Part shown: piece after piece, positions 1-8,721 of the stretch
How positions within the stretch are numbered: position 1 is the first letter of the stretch
Layout: every line of letters starts with the position of its first letter
NCBI RefSeq assembly: GCF_024345795.1
Contig: NZ_JAGQBU010000001.1
Coordinates: 182,015 to 246,014, forward strand
Source: Synechococcus sp. J7-Johnson
Lineage (GTDB): Bacteria; Cyanobacteriota; Cyanobacteriia; PCC-6307; Cyanobiaceae
DNA length: 64,000 nt
Direction: 5' to 3'
Position numbers and translations under genes: made by a program
Notes under the pieces: model-generated
What the model saw: the letters and a program-made list of their open reading frames with translations, nothing else
The model's database searches: none
Told to the model about the DNA's origin: nothing

Positions 1-1407
1 GCCTTCCTGCACCGCTTCGATCAGGGGGCCTGCCTGGCCGACGACATGGGCCTGGGCAAGACGATCCAGCTGCTGGCATTCCTGCAGCACCTCAAGGCGG
101 AGCAGGAACTGAAGCGGCCCGTGCTGCTGGTGGCCCCCACCTCGGTGCTCACCAACTGGCTGCGGGAAGCGAAGGCCTTCACCCCGGAACTGAACGTGCT
201 GGAGCACTACGGCCCCCGCCGGCCCTCCACTGTCGCCGCCCTCAACAAAAAGCTGGAAGGCGTGGATCTGGTGCTCACCAGCTACGGCCTGCTGCAGCGC
301 GACATCGAGTTGCTGGGCAGCCTCGATTGGCAGGGGGTGGTGATCGATGAGGCTCAGGCGATCAAGAATTCCTCGGCGCGCCAGTCGCAGGCGGCCCGGG
401 AGCTGGCACGCCCGCTCAAGCAGAGCCGCTTCCGCATCGCCCTCACCGGCACCCCGGTGGAGAACCGGGTGAGCGAGCTCTGGGCCCTGATGGACTTTCT
501 CAACCCCAAGGTGCTTGGGGAGGAGGAGTTCTTCCGTCAGCGCTACCGCCTGCCGATCGAGCGCTACGGCGACATGGCCTCGGTGCGCGACCTCAAGGCC
601 CGGGTGGGCCCGTTCATCCTCAGGCGCCTCAAGACCGACCGCTCGATCATCTCCGACCTGCCCGAGAAGGTGGAACTGAGCGAGTGGGTGGGACTCTCCC
701 CCGAGCAGGTCAAGCTCTACCGCCGCACCGTGGAAGAGACGCTCGATGCGATCGCGCGGGCTCCGCTTGGCCAGAAACACGGCCAGGTGCTGGGGCTGCT
801 CACCAAGCTCAAGCAGGTCTGCAACCATCCGGCCCTGATGCTGAAGGAAGGCGAGGTGGGGGCCGGCTTCAGCGCCCGTTCGGCCAAATTGCAGCGACTC
901 GAGGAAATCGTGGAGGAGGTGATTGCGGCCGGCGACCGCGCACTTCTGTTCACCCAGTTCGCCGAATGGGGCCACCTGCTTCAGGCCCACCTGCAGCAGC
1001 GCTTCCACCAGGAGGTTCCCTTTCTATATGGCAGCACCAGCAAGGCCGAACGCCAGGCGATGGTGGATCGCTTCCAGGACGACCCCCGTGGGCCGCAGCT
1101 GTTCCTGCTCTCGCTCAAGGCAGGCGGCGTGGGCCTCAATCTCACCCGGGCCAGCCACGTGTTCCACATCGACCGCTGGTGGAATCCGGCGGTGGAGAAC
1201 CAGGCCACCGACCGGGCCTACCGCATCGGCCAGACCAACCGGGTGATGGTGCACAAGTTCATCACCAGCGGCTCGGTGGAGGAGAAGATCGACCGCATGA
1301 TCCGCGAGAAGGCCCGTCTGGCGGAAGACATCGTCGGCAGCGGCGAGGAGTGGCTCGGAGGCCTCGATCCCGGACAACTGCGCGACCTGGTGGCCCTGGA
1401 GGAGTGA
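1..1407 (+). CDS. SNF2-family DEAD/DEAH-like helicase, 5'-truncated by the window
   Basis: Superfamily 2 ATP-dependent DNA translocase of the SNF2/Rad54 type. The reading frame is open from base 1, so the true start lies upstream; the ATG at 46 is internal, inside the Walker A motif (DDMGLGKT). Visible motifs in order: Walker A, motif II VIDEAQAIKN (DEAQ variant of DEAH), motif III LTGTPVENR, the linker FILRRLKTD, and in the second RecA lobe RAYRIGQ (motif VI), which completes the ATP site. The C-terminus is complete. The missing N-terminus in this family often carries a SWIM zinc finger or SNF2_assoc domain, which cannot be judged here. Cellular role (chromosome remodelling, repair or transcription recycling) is not shown by context; the next gene, on the same strand, is unrelated. 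Confidence 0.9.
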   Translation, partial: AFLHRFDQGACLADDMGLGKTIQLLAFLQHLKAEQELKRPVLLVAPTSVLTNWLREAKAFTPELNVLEHYGPRRPSTVAALNKKLEGVDLVLTSYGLLQRDIELLGSLDWQGVVIDEAQAIKNSSARQSQAARELARPLKQSRFRIALTGTPVENRVSELWALMDFLNPKVLGEEEFFRQRYRLPIERYGDMASVRDLKARVGPFILRRLKTDRSIISDLPEKVELSEWVGLSPEQVKLYRRTVEETLDAIARAPLGQKHGQVLGLLTKLKQVCNHPALMLKEGEVGAGFSARSAKLQRLEEIVEEVIAAGDRALLFTQFAEWGHLLQAHLQQRFHQEVPFLYGSTSKAERQAMVDRFQDDPRGPQLFLLSLKAGGVGLNLTRASHVFHIDRWWNPAVENQATDRAYRIGQTNRVMVHKFITSGSVEEKIDRMIREKARLAEDIVGSGEEWLGGLDPGQLRDLVALEE

Positions 1408-1503
1408 TCCGCCGAAGCGGACGCAACGCAAAAGGTGTGCCCTGAACCCCGCCCGCGACTGGCGACGGCTGGAATGCTGATGCACGCAGACACAGCGGCG
1501 ACG

Positions 1504-2358
1504 ATGGCGGAGCAAGCGGCCGGAGAGGTGGTGGGACGGGTTGAGGCGCTGTGGCGCTACCCGGTGAAATCGATGCTGGGCGAACCTCTCAAGGTGGCGA
1601 AAGTGGGGCCGTCAGGCCTCCTCGGCGACCGGGGCTACGCCCTCTGGGACCATGCAACCGGCCGGGTGGCCAGCGCCAAGAATCCAAGGCTCTGGCACAA
1701 CCTGCTTGGCTACATGGCCCGCTGCCTGGAATCGGCCGATCCAGCCTCGGGCCCAACAGGTGTGACGATCACGGCTCCCGCCGAAGGGGAGGTGGGAGCA
1801 GAGCGCGCCAGCGTGCTCAGCAGCGATCCAGACGTGAACAGCTGGCTCTCCCAACGCCTGGGACGGCAGGTGAGCCTGCTGGATCAAGCGCCGGAGGGGG
1901 CCAGCCTCGATCAGTACTGGCCACCGGTGCAGGAGCGGGCTTTTCAGGATGTGGTCAATGAACTTGTGCTTCCAAGCGGCACCTTTTTCGATTCCTGCCC
2001 AGTCCATGCCATCAGCACCGCAAGCCTGGAGCGGCTGCGACAGCTGGAGCCCCAGCTGGATTTCGCTGTTGAGCGCTTCCGCCCCAACCTGCTGATCCGC
2101 CCGGAACCGGGTGCCAGCGGCTTCGTGGAGGAGTCGTGGATCGGGCGCAGCCTGATGGTGGGAGAGACCCTGCGCCTGCAGGTGAGCGATGGCTGCCCGC
2201 GCTGCGTCGTGACCACCCTCAGCCAGGGTGACCTGCCGGAGAACCTGGAGATTCTGCGGGCCACAGCGCGCCACAACAACGTGGTGGCCGGCATTCGCTT
2301 GAGCGTGAGCGAGCCCGGCGAAATGAGTGTGGGAGATCCTGTGCGCCTGCTGGACTGA
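1504..2358 (+). CDS. MOSC-domain protein (YcbX/mARC-like)
   Basis: Contains the N-terminal MOSC beta-barrel signature (WRYPVKSMLGE) near the start and a C-terminal MOSC domain with DGCPRCVVTT. The Cys in that motif is the position that ligates molybdenum in YcbX/mARC proteins. Family members bind Moco and reduce N-hydroxylated bases or handle sulfurated Moco; the exact reaction here is unknown. The frame stays open back to a GTG at 1435, with ATGs at 1474, 1480 and 1504. I favour 1504 because homology begins about 15 residues later, but 1474 is possible. The gene fits the molybdenum-cofactor theme of the window (moaB, moaA, mobA, narB, YdeP-like enzyme), although it is not adjacent to them. 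Confidence 0.82.
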   Translation: MAEQAAGEVVGRVEALWRYPVKSMLGEPLKVAKVGPSGLLGDRGYALWDHATGRVASAKNPRLWHNLLGYMARCLESADPASGPTGVTITAPAEGEVGAERASVLSSDPDVNSWLSQRLGRQVSLLDQAPEGASLDQYWPPVQERAFQDVVNELVLPSGTFFDSCPVHAISTASLERLRQLEPQLDFAVERFRPNLLIRPEPGASGFVEESWIGRSLMVGETLRLQVSDGCPRCVVTTLSQGDLPENLEILRATARHNNVVAGIRLSVSEPGEMSVGDPVRLLD

Positions 2359-2701
2359 GGGCAGAGATGCAAGCCTCTGGGATGGCTCAGATCTCACTCA
2401 GCCAGTAGAACTGACCACCACGAAGAGCGATACTCCCATCATGCTGGGAGGGGCTGGTGCCGCTATATAGATCACAGCACTTCGCTCACGGGTTGATGCC
2501 GTAGCGGTTGTAGCTTTCAAGCTCGAGCTGCGGGGTAGATCGTGGAAGTCGGCGATAACGAACACCTGCTCAGAACTCCGCACAGCCCACACTGCGGGGG
2601 TTCGGCTGATGGCTTTTTGAGCTGAACTGTCAGAGGTCAATCAGCAATGTCGACCAGGGAGCCGCCCGACGAGAAACGCAGCCCGGGCCCAACGATTGGC
2701 C
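2359..2701. other. Intergenic stretch, no supported gene
   Basis: Separates the MOSC gene from the phosphatase end, which faces it convergently. A minus-strand 80-codon frame (2398-2640) has low-complexity Ser/Thr/Val composition and no recognisable motif. I see no RNA gene or convincing terminator. Confidence 0.5.
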
Positions 2702-3541
2702 CTACGTGATCCAGGTCTTAGTGTGGGGATGAAAGTGCACAAGACCTTCAAGAATTCCGGCGCTGTAATTGCCATTCATCGCCAGAGAGTGGCCTTGGGC
2801 CAAATATAGTTGCTGGCTTGTACCCCGCTGCCTGGAGGCTTCGTGGGCCTGTTTGAGCACATCAGGGTGGGCATTGGCCACAAGAACAGAGGGAACGGAG
2901 CTCACCAGAATCGGGAGATCATTGCCGCTGTCTCCAGCGAAAACCGTGCTGTCGCTCCCCAGTCCCAGCTGATGCATCAGGAACTCAACAGCATGCAACT
3001 TGGTAGCCCGTTCAGGCAGGATATCAAGCAGACCCATCTGAGCCTGTTCATCAAAACTGTAGATCCAGCTGGAGCGAGCCTGCAGCTCCATGAGCCGAGC
3101 CTCCATCACCTGACGCAGGCTGACCAGATCAACACCCAGGGGCAGAAAGTAACTGAGCTTGTACTTGCTCTGGCGATCCTGCCCCTGCAGGATGGGGCCC
3201 TCAATGGAGGTGAAGGCCTCCAAGATGTCCCAACTGCTCAGCCCTGGCCAGTCGCAGGCAATCTCCATTTGCCAGGCCATCGACTCCAGCCATCCCCCTT
3301 GTAGCTGCCAGTGATACATCCGACTGCCAACATCACTGATCACCCAATCAGGCCTGGGGATCCCATACTGCTCAATCGCCTGCTCCACCAGCATCAGATC
3401 GCGACCTGAGACATAGGCCAGGGTCAATTCAGGCCGGGCCACCACTGCCGCAAAGCGATCGCGGACTCCCGGCGACTCCGGCGCCTCTCCGTTTGGGAGA
3501 AGGGTGCGATCCAGATCTGTGCAAAGCAGCAGTCGTGTCAT
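2702..3541 (-). CDS. Sucrose-6-phosphate phosphatase-like HAD hydrolase
   Basis: HAD-superfamily IIB phosphatase of about 279 residues. Motif I is CTDLDRTLLPNG (nucleophile and acid/base Asp), motif II includes AYVSGRD, a conserved Lys lies in ERATKLHAVEFL, and the acidic motif is FAGDSGNDLP. All catalytic residues are present. It lies 84 bp downstream of sucrose-phosphate synthase on the same strand, so it most likely removes phosphate from sucrose-6-phosphate, the last step of synthesis of this compatible solute. The frame extends 8 codons upstream to an ATG at 3565; I chose the ATG at 3541, which starts MTRLLLCTDLD directly before motif I. Related HAD-IIB enzymes act on mannosylfructose- or glucosylglycerol-phosphate, so substrate assignment is by context. 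Confidence 0.85.
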   Translation of the reverse strand: MTRLLLCTDLDRTLLPNGEAPESPGVRDRFAAVVARPELTLAYVSGRDLMLVEQAIEQYGIPRPDWVISDVGSRMYHWQLQGGWLESMAWQMEIACDWPGLSSWDILEAFTSIEGPILQGQDRQSKYKLSYFLPLGVDLVSLRQVMEARLMELQARSSWIYSFDEQAQMGLLDILPERATKLHAVEFLMHQLGLGSDSTVFAGDSGNDLPILVSSVPSVLVANAHPDVLKQAHEASRQRGTSQQLYLAQGHSLAMNGNYSAGILEGLVHFHPHTKTWIT

Positions 3542-3625
3542 GGCTGAGGGGATGATTTGGTCCATTCAAGCTCCGTGAATCAGGACCCAATCAGTCCCGT
3601 TCAGTCCCGCTCCAAGAAATGATCA

Positions 3626-5764
3626 TCAGAAGAAGCCGTAATGCCTGATCGCTTCGAGGATGCCCCAGGCATGGGCTCCGTTGGCAAAATAAACCTGCTC
3701 ATTCTCGCTGAGATTGGAGAGCTCTTCCTGGTGCCGATTAGAAACCACCACCCCCAAGGTATTGCCACGGAGCATGTCTGCGTCTCCGCCGGATCCACCA
3801 GTGACCAGGGTTCGCTCAAGCGGAATGTTGTACTGATTGGCGACATAGCGCAACGCCTGACCCTTGGATGCCCGGGCCGGAACAACATCAAGGTATTGCC
3901 CGAAGGAGAGAGTGGCATTGACCGAAAGCTCCTGCTGACGCAGCAGGGCATGAATATCGTCGAGAGAGGGCGCCAGCTCGGAGTCGTAGTAGTACGACAC
4001 CTTGAAGCGACTTTGTTCAGCCTTGGGCTGGGGGGACAGCCCCGGCAGCGACTCCAGCACCCGGCGTAGAACCTGTGGGGTCCAGGAGTGATCAATGTGA
4101 TGGCTCCAGGCAATATCCGCAAACAGCTCAGAGGTGTAATAGATCTCCGTTCCCAGGCTGGTGATCAGCACATCGGGAGCGGGGATATTGTTGCGTTTGA
4201 GGATAGTCAGAACGGCATCAAGCCTCCGGCCTGTGGCGATCCCGAACAGAAATTGGCGGCGATGGGTGCGAACTACCTTGGCGAACTGGTCAAGAGCCTC
4301 AGCATCACCCATCAAGGTGTTGTCGATGGACGTGAACAGAGCCCGATTCCTATAACTGCTGAACTGATGGGTCGCTGCTGGCTGGGCCAGCGGCTTCGGC
4401 TTCGACACCACCGGCTGAAGCATGGCCAGATAAGCCTTGGCGTGGGCTTCCCAGGAATAAAAGCGGGCGATGTTTCTCAGTCCATTGCCGGAAAAATCAT
4501 CCCAGCACCTGGGCTTGTCCAGGATGGAGAGGATGGCTTCAGCGATGGCCTCGCGGCTGAGTGGGTCCACCAGCAAGCCATTGCGGCAATTGCCGATGAT
4601 GTCTACCGGTCCACCATTCTCAGTGGCCACCAGCGGCAGTCCGCTGGCGGCGGCCTCGAGCAGGGTTAGACCGAATGGTTCAGTCAGGGCTGGATTGACG
4701 AACACCCCCCTGGAGGCCGCCGCCAGGCGATAGATCTCGGGCACCTCCTCAGCGCTGTGATGCTTAGGCAGAGCCACATGCCCATACAGCTCGAAAAAAT
4801 CAATGACGCAGAGCAGTTCCGTCAATACCAACTGGGCGCCTTCATTAAGCTCACGGATGTCATCACGATTCCCAGCCACAATCACCAGATTCGCCAACTC
4901 CTGCAAACGACGGCTCTGGCCATAGGCCTCCAGCAACGAGACAATGTTCTTGCGTTCATCTGGCCGCGAGAGTGCCAAAATCATCGGCTTGTCTGGATTG
5001 CGCAGGAACTGGCTGAGGATGCCCTGAAACGATGTGACAGCCGAAGACTGACCCTGGCTGGGCGGATGAAACTGCTGGAGGTCAGTACCCGGCGGGATCA
5101 CTGCCATCTTCTCAGGTGTGTAGTAGTCGTAGAGCTCGTATTGGCTTTCAATTTCGTTGCGCGTACTGGTGATCACCAAATCGGCGCAGCTGAGCGTTTC
5201 TTCCTCAGCGCTGATCCGCGCTTGCATGTGATAGCGCTGCTCGATCTGATCTATGCCCATACCAACGGCGAGCAAGCGCCGATATTTGTCGCGACCGAGG
5301 GAGTGGCCCGTATGAATCAGTGGCAAACCTGTGAGATTAGAGAGCCGCACGCCCACGTAGCCTGCATCAGCGTAATGGGTGTGAACCACATCCGGCATCC
5401 TGTGCTGCTCCGCCAACCATGTGGAGAGGTGGTCAGCAAAGCTGTCCATGTGGGGCCAGAGCTGCTCCTTGGGCAGATAGTCATTCGGGCCTGCCTTGAC
5501 CCTAATAATCTGAAGGTTCTCAGCCAGCTTTTCAATCGGAATTGCATAGTCGGGGCTGACATGATCATCAACAATCAGGCGTGTGACCAGATCCACCCGC
5601 TCGACACCTTCCTGGATGGCAAGGGCCTTGGCCAGCTCCACCACGTATTTCGTTTGGCCACCCGTGTCGGCATCACGGCCGAGCTCGAGATCCTTGCCTC
5701 GAATCAATCCATGCACACTGATGAGCAGGATATAGAGCCGACTGGGACTGGCCGCATCAACCAT
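3626..5764 (-). CDS. Sucrose-phosphate synthase with degenerate C-terminal phosphatase-like domain
   Basis: A two-domain protein of 712 residues. Residues 1 to about 460 form a GT-B glycosyltransferase of the SPS type: the N-terminal loop carries HGLIRGKDLELGRDADTGGQ, and the retaining GT4 E-x7-E motif is EPFGLTLLE. It transfers glucose from a nucleotide sugar to fructose-6-phosphate. Residues about 475-712 are a HAD (SPP-like) domain in which motif I reads TSIDNT, so the first Asp (the nucleophile) is Ser. The acidic loop reads GGSGGD where an active enzyme has GDSGND. The domain is therefore probably not catalytic, consistent with a separate phosphatase gene directly downstream. Start chosen at the ATG giving MVDAASPSRLYILLIS. 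Confidence 0.92.
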   Translation of the reverse strand: MVDAASPSRLYILLISVHGLIRGKDLELGRDADTGGQTKYVVELAKALAIQEGVERVDLVTRLIVDDHVSPDYAIPIEKLAENLQIIRVKAGPNDYLPKEQLWPHMDSFADHLSTWLAEQHRMPDVVHTHYADAGYVGVRLSNLTGLPLIHTGHSLGRDKYRRLLAVGMGIDQIEQRYHMQARISAEEETLSCADLVITSTRNEIESQYELYDYYTPEKMAVIPPGTDLQQFHPPSQGQSSAVTSFQGILSQFLRNPDKPMILALSRPDERKNIVSLLEAYGQSRRLQELANLVIVAGNRDDIRELNEGAQLVLTELLCVIDFFELYGHVALPKHHSAEEVPEIYRLAAASRGVFVNPALTEPFGLTLLEAAASGLPLVATENGGPVDIIGNCRNGLLVDPLSREAIAEAILSILDKPRCWDDFSGNGLRNIARFYSWEAHAKAYLAMLQPVVSKPKPLAQPAATHQFSSYRNRALFTSIDNTLMGDAEALDQFAKVVRTHRRQFLFGIATGRRLDAVLTILKRNNIPAPDVLITSLGTEIYYTSELFADIAWSHHIDHSWTPQVLRRVLESLPGLSPQPKAEQSRFKVSYYYDSELAPSLDDIHALLRQQELSVNATLSFGQYLDVVPARASKGQALRYVANQYNIPLERTLVTGGSGGDADMLRGNTLGVVVSNRHQEELSNLSENEQVYFANGAHAWGILEAIRHYGFF

Positions 5765-6183
5765 AATCGCCTAGTGGAAAGTGATTCAATAACTCACAAC
5801 AACTGGCCTGGCGTGGCAGAAAGTGAATAGCTCCGAGCGCGCCAATCGCTCAAAACGCTGACACGAAGAAAGCGCTCAGAAGTGGAGTCTCTAAAGCAGA
5901 ACATGAACAAACAACGGAACGTAACCCATTTTCATTAGCTCGCCAATAACTTGATATTACATATCGCCAGGCATTTGGTCAAGTGATTATTGCAACTTCA
6001 GGAATGTCTTGCAGGACAACAAAACCTGAAGGTCTTCCACCAGAGAGAAGCCTCAGTCGCAGTCGCAGTCGCAGTCAGACTGGTGGTAGGTACGCGGCGT
6101 GTCGTAAGCAAGGGAGTTCCTCGCGCTCACCACTGCGCTGCAGCAGCCCAGATCCGGCAGCTCGCTTGACAAGTGGAGACGGT
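5765..6183. other. Intergenic region upstream of the sucrose operon
   Basis: About 420 bp containing the sucrose operon promoter by position. The part at 5880-5990 is noticeably AT-rich for this genome. A short tandem hexamer lies at 6054-6077 (see repeat). No gene supported. Confidence 0.5.
6054..6077. repeat. Short tandem hexamer (CAGTCG)
   Basis: Four consecutive hexamers, three exact CAGTCG and a fourth CAGTCA. Too short to be a CRISPR or VNTR locus of known type; probably slippage. Confidence 0.7.
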
Positions 6184-6651
6184 TCAATCGGCGATGCTCG
6201 ACCCCCAGGTGAGGGGGCCGAGCACTCCCTCCTGATTGGAGACCGGCACGCCGGAGCTCTGGCTACGAATCACAGCCGCCTTCGTGCGTGGACCGAAGAT
6301 GCCTTCCTCCGGACCGGCGTCGAAACCCTGGCGATTCAGGCCCTGCTGGAGCCGCAGCACGTCGCGCCCCTGATCTCCCTGACGCAGAAATTCGCCAGGC
6401 AGCCGGGGCCAGGTGGGAGGGCCGGAGGGCTTGGGAGCCAGTGATCCCCAGGTCTGAGCACCCACGACACCATCCACCGTGATCCCTCGATTGGCCTGAA
6501 AGTCGCGAACGGCCTGCTCGGTCTTCGGGCCGAAATCGCCATCAAAGCCACCCAGTACAGCGACGGACACTGGGCTACGAAAGTGCAGAAGGTATTGGAG
6601 ATCGACAACTTCGGGGCCCTGGGAGCCTCTGCGCAGAACAGTGATGGCCAT
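6184..6651 (-). CDS. Peptidoglycan-binding domain protein, two PG_binding_1 repeats
   Basis: A small protein of about 155 residues made almost entirely of two PG_binding_1 (PF01471-type) modules. The first runs from VLRRGSQGPEVVDLQ through GGFDGDFGPKTEQAVRDFQ to VDGVVGAQTWGSL. The second runs from FLRQGDQGRDVLRLQQGL through EEGIFGPRTKAAV to GVLGPLTWGS. Such modules bind cell-wall peptides or serve as adaptors. No signal peptide or catalytic domain is visible. I preferred the ATG at 6651 (MAITVLRRG) over 6669 because the repeat begins at once. Monocistronic, with no informative neighbours. Confidence 0.8.
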   Translation of the reverse strand: MAITVLRRGSQGPEVVDLQYLLHFRSPVSVAVLGGFDGDFGPKTEQAVRDFQANRGITVDGVVGAQTWGSLAPKPSGPPTWPRLPGEFLRQGDQGRDVLRLQQGLNRQGFDAGPEEGIFGPRTKAAVIRSQSSGVPVSNQEGVLGPLTWGSSIAD

Positions 6652-7117
6652 GGCTCTCCAGCGGATCACCCGATCGTATTCAGGCTTGGGGCAAGAGACC
6701 GTGAAGGAGCGTGAAGCCGTTCTCGAAGGATGAGAGGCCTTGTTCTACGTAAGCAGCTGGCCGGCATGAGGATGGTCTGCCTGCCATGTAGTCACAGCCG
6801 ATTGCATCGCGACTTTGATCGAGCTTTGGTCAATACACCTTCAGTGAGCTTGCTCTGGGTCTGTACGAAGACAATCAAAGCTGGAGTGATTCGATCAGAA
6901 CTCTCGCCATATAGGCTATGCGCACAGCTGCTGCATGGCCGCAAGTGAGTTGATCAGCATCATTGCAGGAAGGGATATGGAGATTATCCTGGAATGATCC
7001 ATGGATCATATATTTGAATTTGTCGCCTGTCGTGGACTCCCAATGTCCTGTTGGAGAACAGTAATTGGCATTGTCGCGAGATCGATTGAGGTATTCGACC
7101 TGAAGGTCGGCAGGCCC
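6652..7117. other. Intergenic, no supported gene
   Basis: About 465 bp between two minus-strand genes. It contains only a plus-strand 72-codon frame (6730-6948) with no recognisable features. Composition is less GC-rich than the flanks, which suggests decayed sequence. Confidence 0.45.
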
Positions 7118-8185
7118 TCAGAACGGTGCTTTGGTAGCTGGCTGGAACTTACCGGTGACATCACCAGAAAGCGCAATATTGTCAGGATTGACGATCATCA
7201 CGGGAGAGCCAGGTGTCAGCTTGAACTTTGTGAGGTCGGCCCAGATCACGTTGGGGGCTGTCGTCAGCTCAAAGAAATAGCGTCTATCGGTAAGATTCAT
7301 CGCGGTACGATACTCAGTGTTGTAAATGCCGAAGCCCTTATAGGGAGCACCGAACGGAACCGAAACATTGCGCGCAATCGCCAGGATGGACGCCACGGCC
7401 TCGCGTTCGCTGGTCGGCTTAGGCAACATCGCTGAGTAGTAAGCAGCACGTTGGAAGCGGTCGGCAGGGTTGACATTGCCGGGCAATGGCATGGTGCTGC
7501 TCGGCTTCGAGAAATCCTGCTTCTTCAGGAGCACGAGCTGCTCCTCGTAGGTCGGATCGTTGGTCATGATCCGGTACTGGCGACCATGGTGCACGACCTT
7601 CTTACCTTGTACGAACTCGATGATTGCGGAGTCACCGCTGGCATCCTCGATCGCGAGGTGGACGTTGGCCTTGTGACCTTGCGTCTCGACCATCACGACC
7701 TGGACTGTGTCAAGCAGCGCGAGTGCTTCCTTGACGGTGGCTGCATTGTCGAGCAGAAACTGCGCCCACAGTCCGGCTTGAATACCGGGTTTGCCCGTGT
7801 CACGGGGACCGAAGTCGGTTGCATTGAGATAGAGCATGTGGGCGCCGAGGCCGCGCTCGTTAAGCCCGTCAGCCGTACCAATCCCGTAGATCGTCGTGAC
7901 AAGGCTGCCGTACTTGGAGGTCCACTGGGCCGGATTTTCACTCACGACCAGCTCTGCACCGGCGCGACCACCGTCGCGCTTCATGCCTCGTGGCAAGACG
8001 GTGAGTGCGGGTTGGGTGGATTGGGGCCAGTCCATGGTTCGGCCGACAACGACTGCGAGCCCGTTGTCATTCCACAAAATCCTGGAGCACGCTTGCGCGG
8101 AGGGTTGCCACGCGAGCAGAGATGTGGAGACGGCAAGCAGCGAGACGACCGCGCACTCGCCCATGAATGTGCCCCTTGTCTTCAT
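7118..8185 (-). CDS. Exported choloylglycine hydrolase / penicillin V acylase family amidase
   Basis: Ntn-hydrolase of the linear amide C-N hydrolase (CBAH/PVA) family, 355 residues, about normal length. The N-terminal signal peptide (hydrophobic VVSLLAVSTSLLAW) ends with AQACSRILWNDNG. Cleavage before that Cys would free the N-terminal nucleophile Cys, as in exported family members. The next conserved block is VVVGRTMDW (Arg and Asp of the active site), followed by the family-typical MTNDPTYEEQL (Asn/Asp region). Family members hydrolyse bile-salt amides, penicillin V or acyl-homoserine lactones. In a cyanobacterium the last is the most plausible substrate class, but that is inference. Flanked by non-coding or decayed DNA on both sides, suggesting an accessory gene. 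Confidence 0.85.
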   Translation of the reverse strand: MKTRGTFMGECAVVSLLAVSTSLLAWQPSAQACSRILWNDNGLAVVVGRTMDWPQSTQPALTVLPRGMKRDGGRAGAELVVSENPAQWTSKYGSLVTTIYGIGTADGLNERGLGAHMLYLNATDFGPRDTGKPGIQAGLWAQFLLDNAATVKEALALLDTVQVVMVETQGHKANVHLAIEDASGDSAIIEFVQGKKVVHHGRQYRIMTNDPTYEEQLVLLKKQDFSKPSSTMPLPGNVNPADRFQRAAYYSAMLPKPTSEREAVASILAIARNVSVPFGAPYKGFGIYNTEYRTAMNLTDRRYFFELTTAPNVIWADLTKFKLTPGSPVMIVNPDNIALSGDVTGKFQPATKAPF

Positions 8186-8365
8186 AGTGGAGGTGCTGTT
8201 GTGCTCGAGAGCTTACCGGGGTGCAGAACAGAGGTATCAGCTTCGATACATGACGACTAACGCAAGATCACATCCTGCGTGAACGGCAAGCAGTAGTTCC
8301 ATGCAATCTGCAAGCATTTGCTCTCCTGTCCGCTGGATCTTGACATTCGATCTATGTTTGTTCGC

Positions 8366-8663
8366 TTAATCTGCCCTTGATAGCCAGGGCTCCTTCGCAT
8401 TCCATACAGGAAGTGTCTCAACGTACTCTTTCAAAGCCTCATCCATCCAAGCCGGCCAGCCGGCGCCAGAAGCCTTGAAATAGCCAAGAACTTCAGTGCC
8501 ATATCTTATCGAAACCGGCAGCTTCTTGTTCGTTGACTTCGGACGTCCAAGCCAAAGGTCGAAGCTGCACTATTTACTCAAGCTGCCGGGGCGTAAGAGC
8601 GGGCGTTAGAGGCAGTGCGTCCAGATCAGATTTCGCTGCCACAGTGATTACATCAACTTGCAC
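8366..8663 (-). pseudogene. BrnA-like antitoxin remnant, frameshifted
   Basis: Reading the minus strand, one open frame (8663 down to a TAA at 8574-8576; possible GTG start at 8663) gives a piece ending SDLDALPLTPALTPRQLE. A second frame (8569 down to the TAA at 8366) gives LGRPKSTNKKLPVSIRYG, then EVLGYFKASGAGW and MDEALKEYV. Joined by a shift near 8570, they reproduce the layout of BrnA/CopG-type antitoxins: an acidic N-terminus, a GRPK linker, then a ribbon-helix-helix domain with the GKGW-like turn. The second half has no start codon of its own. No BrnT toxin frame is visible next to it. A sequencing error at 8570 would restore a functional gene. Confidence 0.5.
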
Positions 8664-8721
8664 AAGCGTTGAGCCATCGAAGGGATCCTCTCACCTGCAC
8701 GCCGCCGTAGCTTGACTCTTA

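Noticed and set aside
2398..2640. 80-codon minus-strand frame in an intergenic stretch
   Set aside because: No ribosome binding site, motif or conservation signal visible; composition Ser/Thr/Val-rich.
6054..6077. CAGTCG tandem repeat as a possible CRISPR or regulatory array
   Set aside because: Only four six-base units with no spacers.
6730..6948. 72-codon plus-strand frame
   Set aside because: No recognisable features; flanking DNA looks decayed.
8234..8249. Inverted repeat GTATC-6-GATAC upstream of the Ntn amidase gene
   Set aside because: Five-base arms are expected by chance in 180 bp; no neighbouring regulator.
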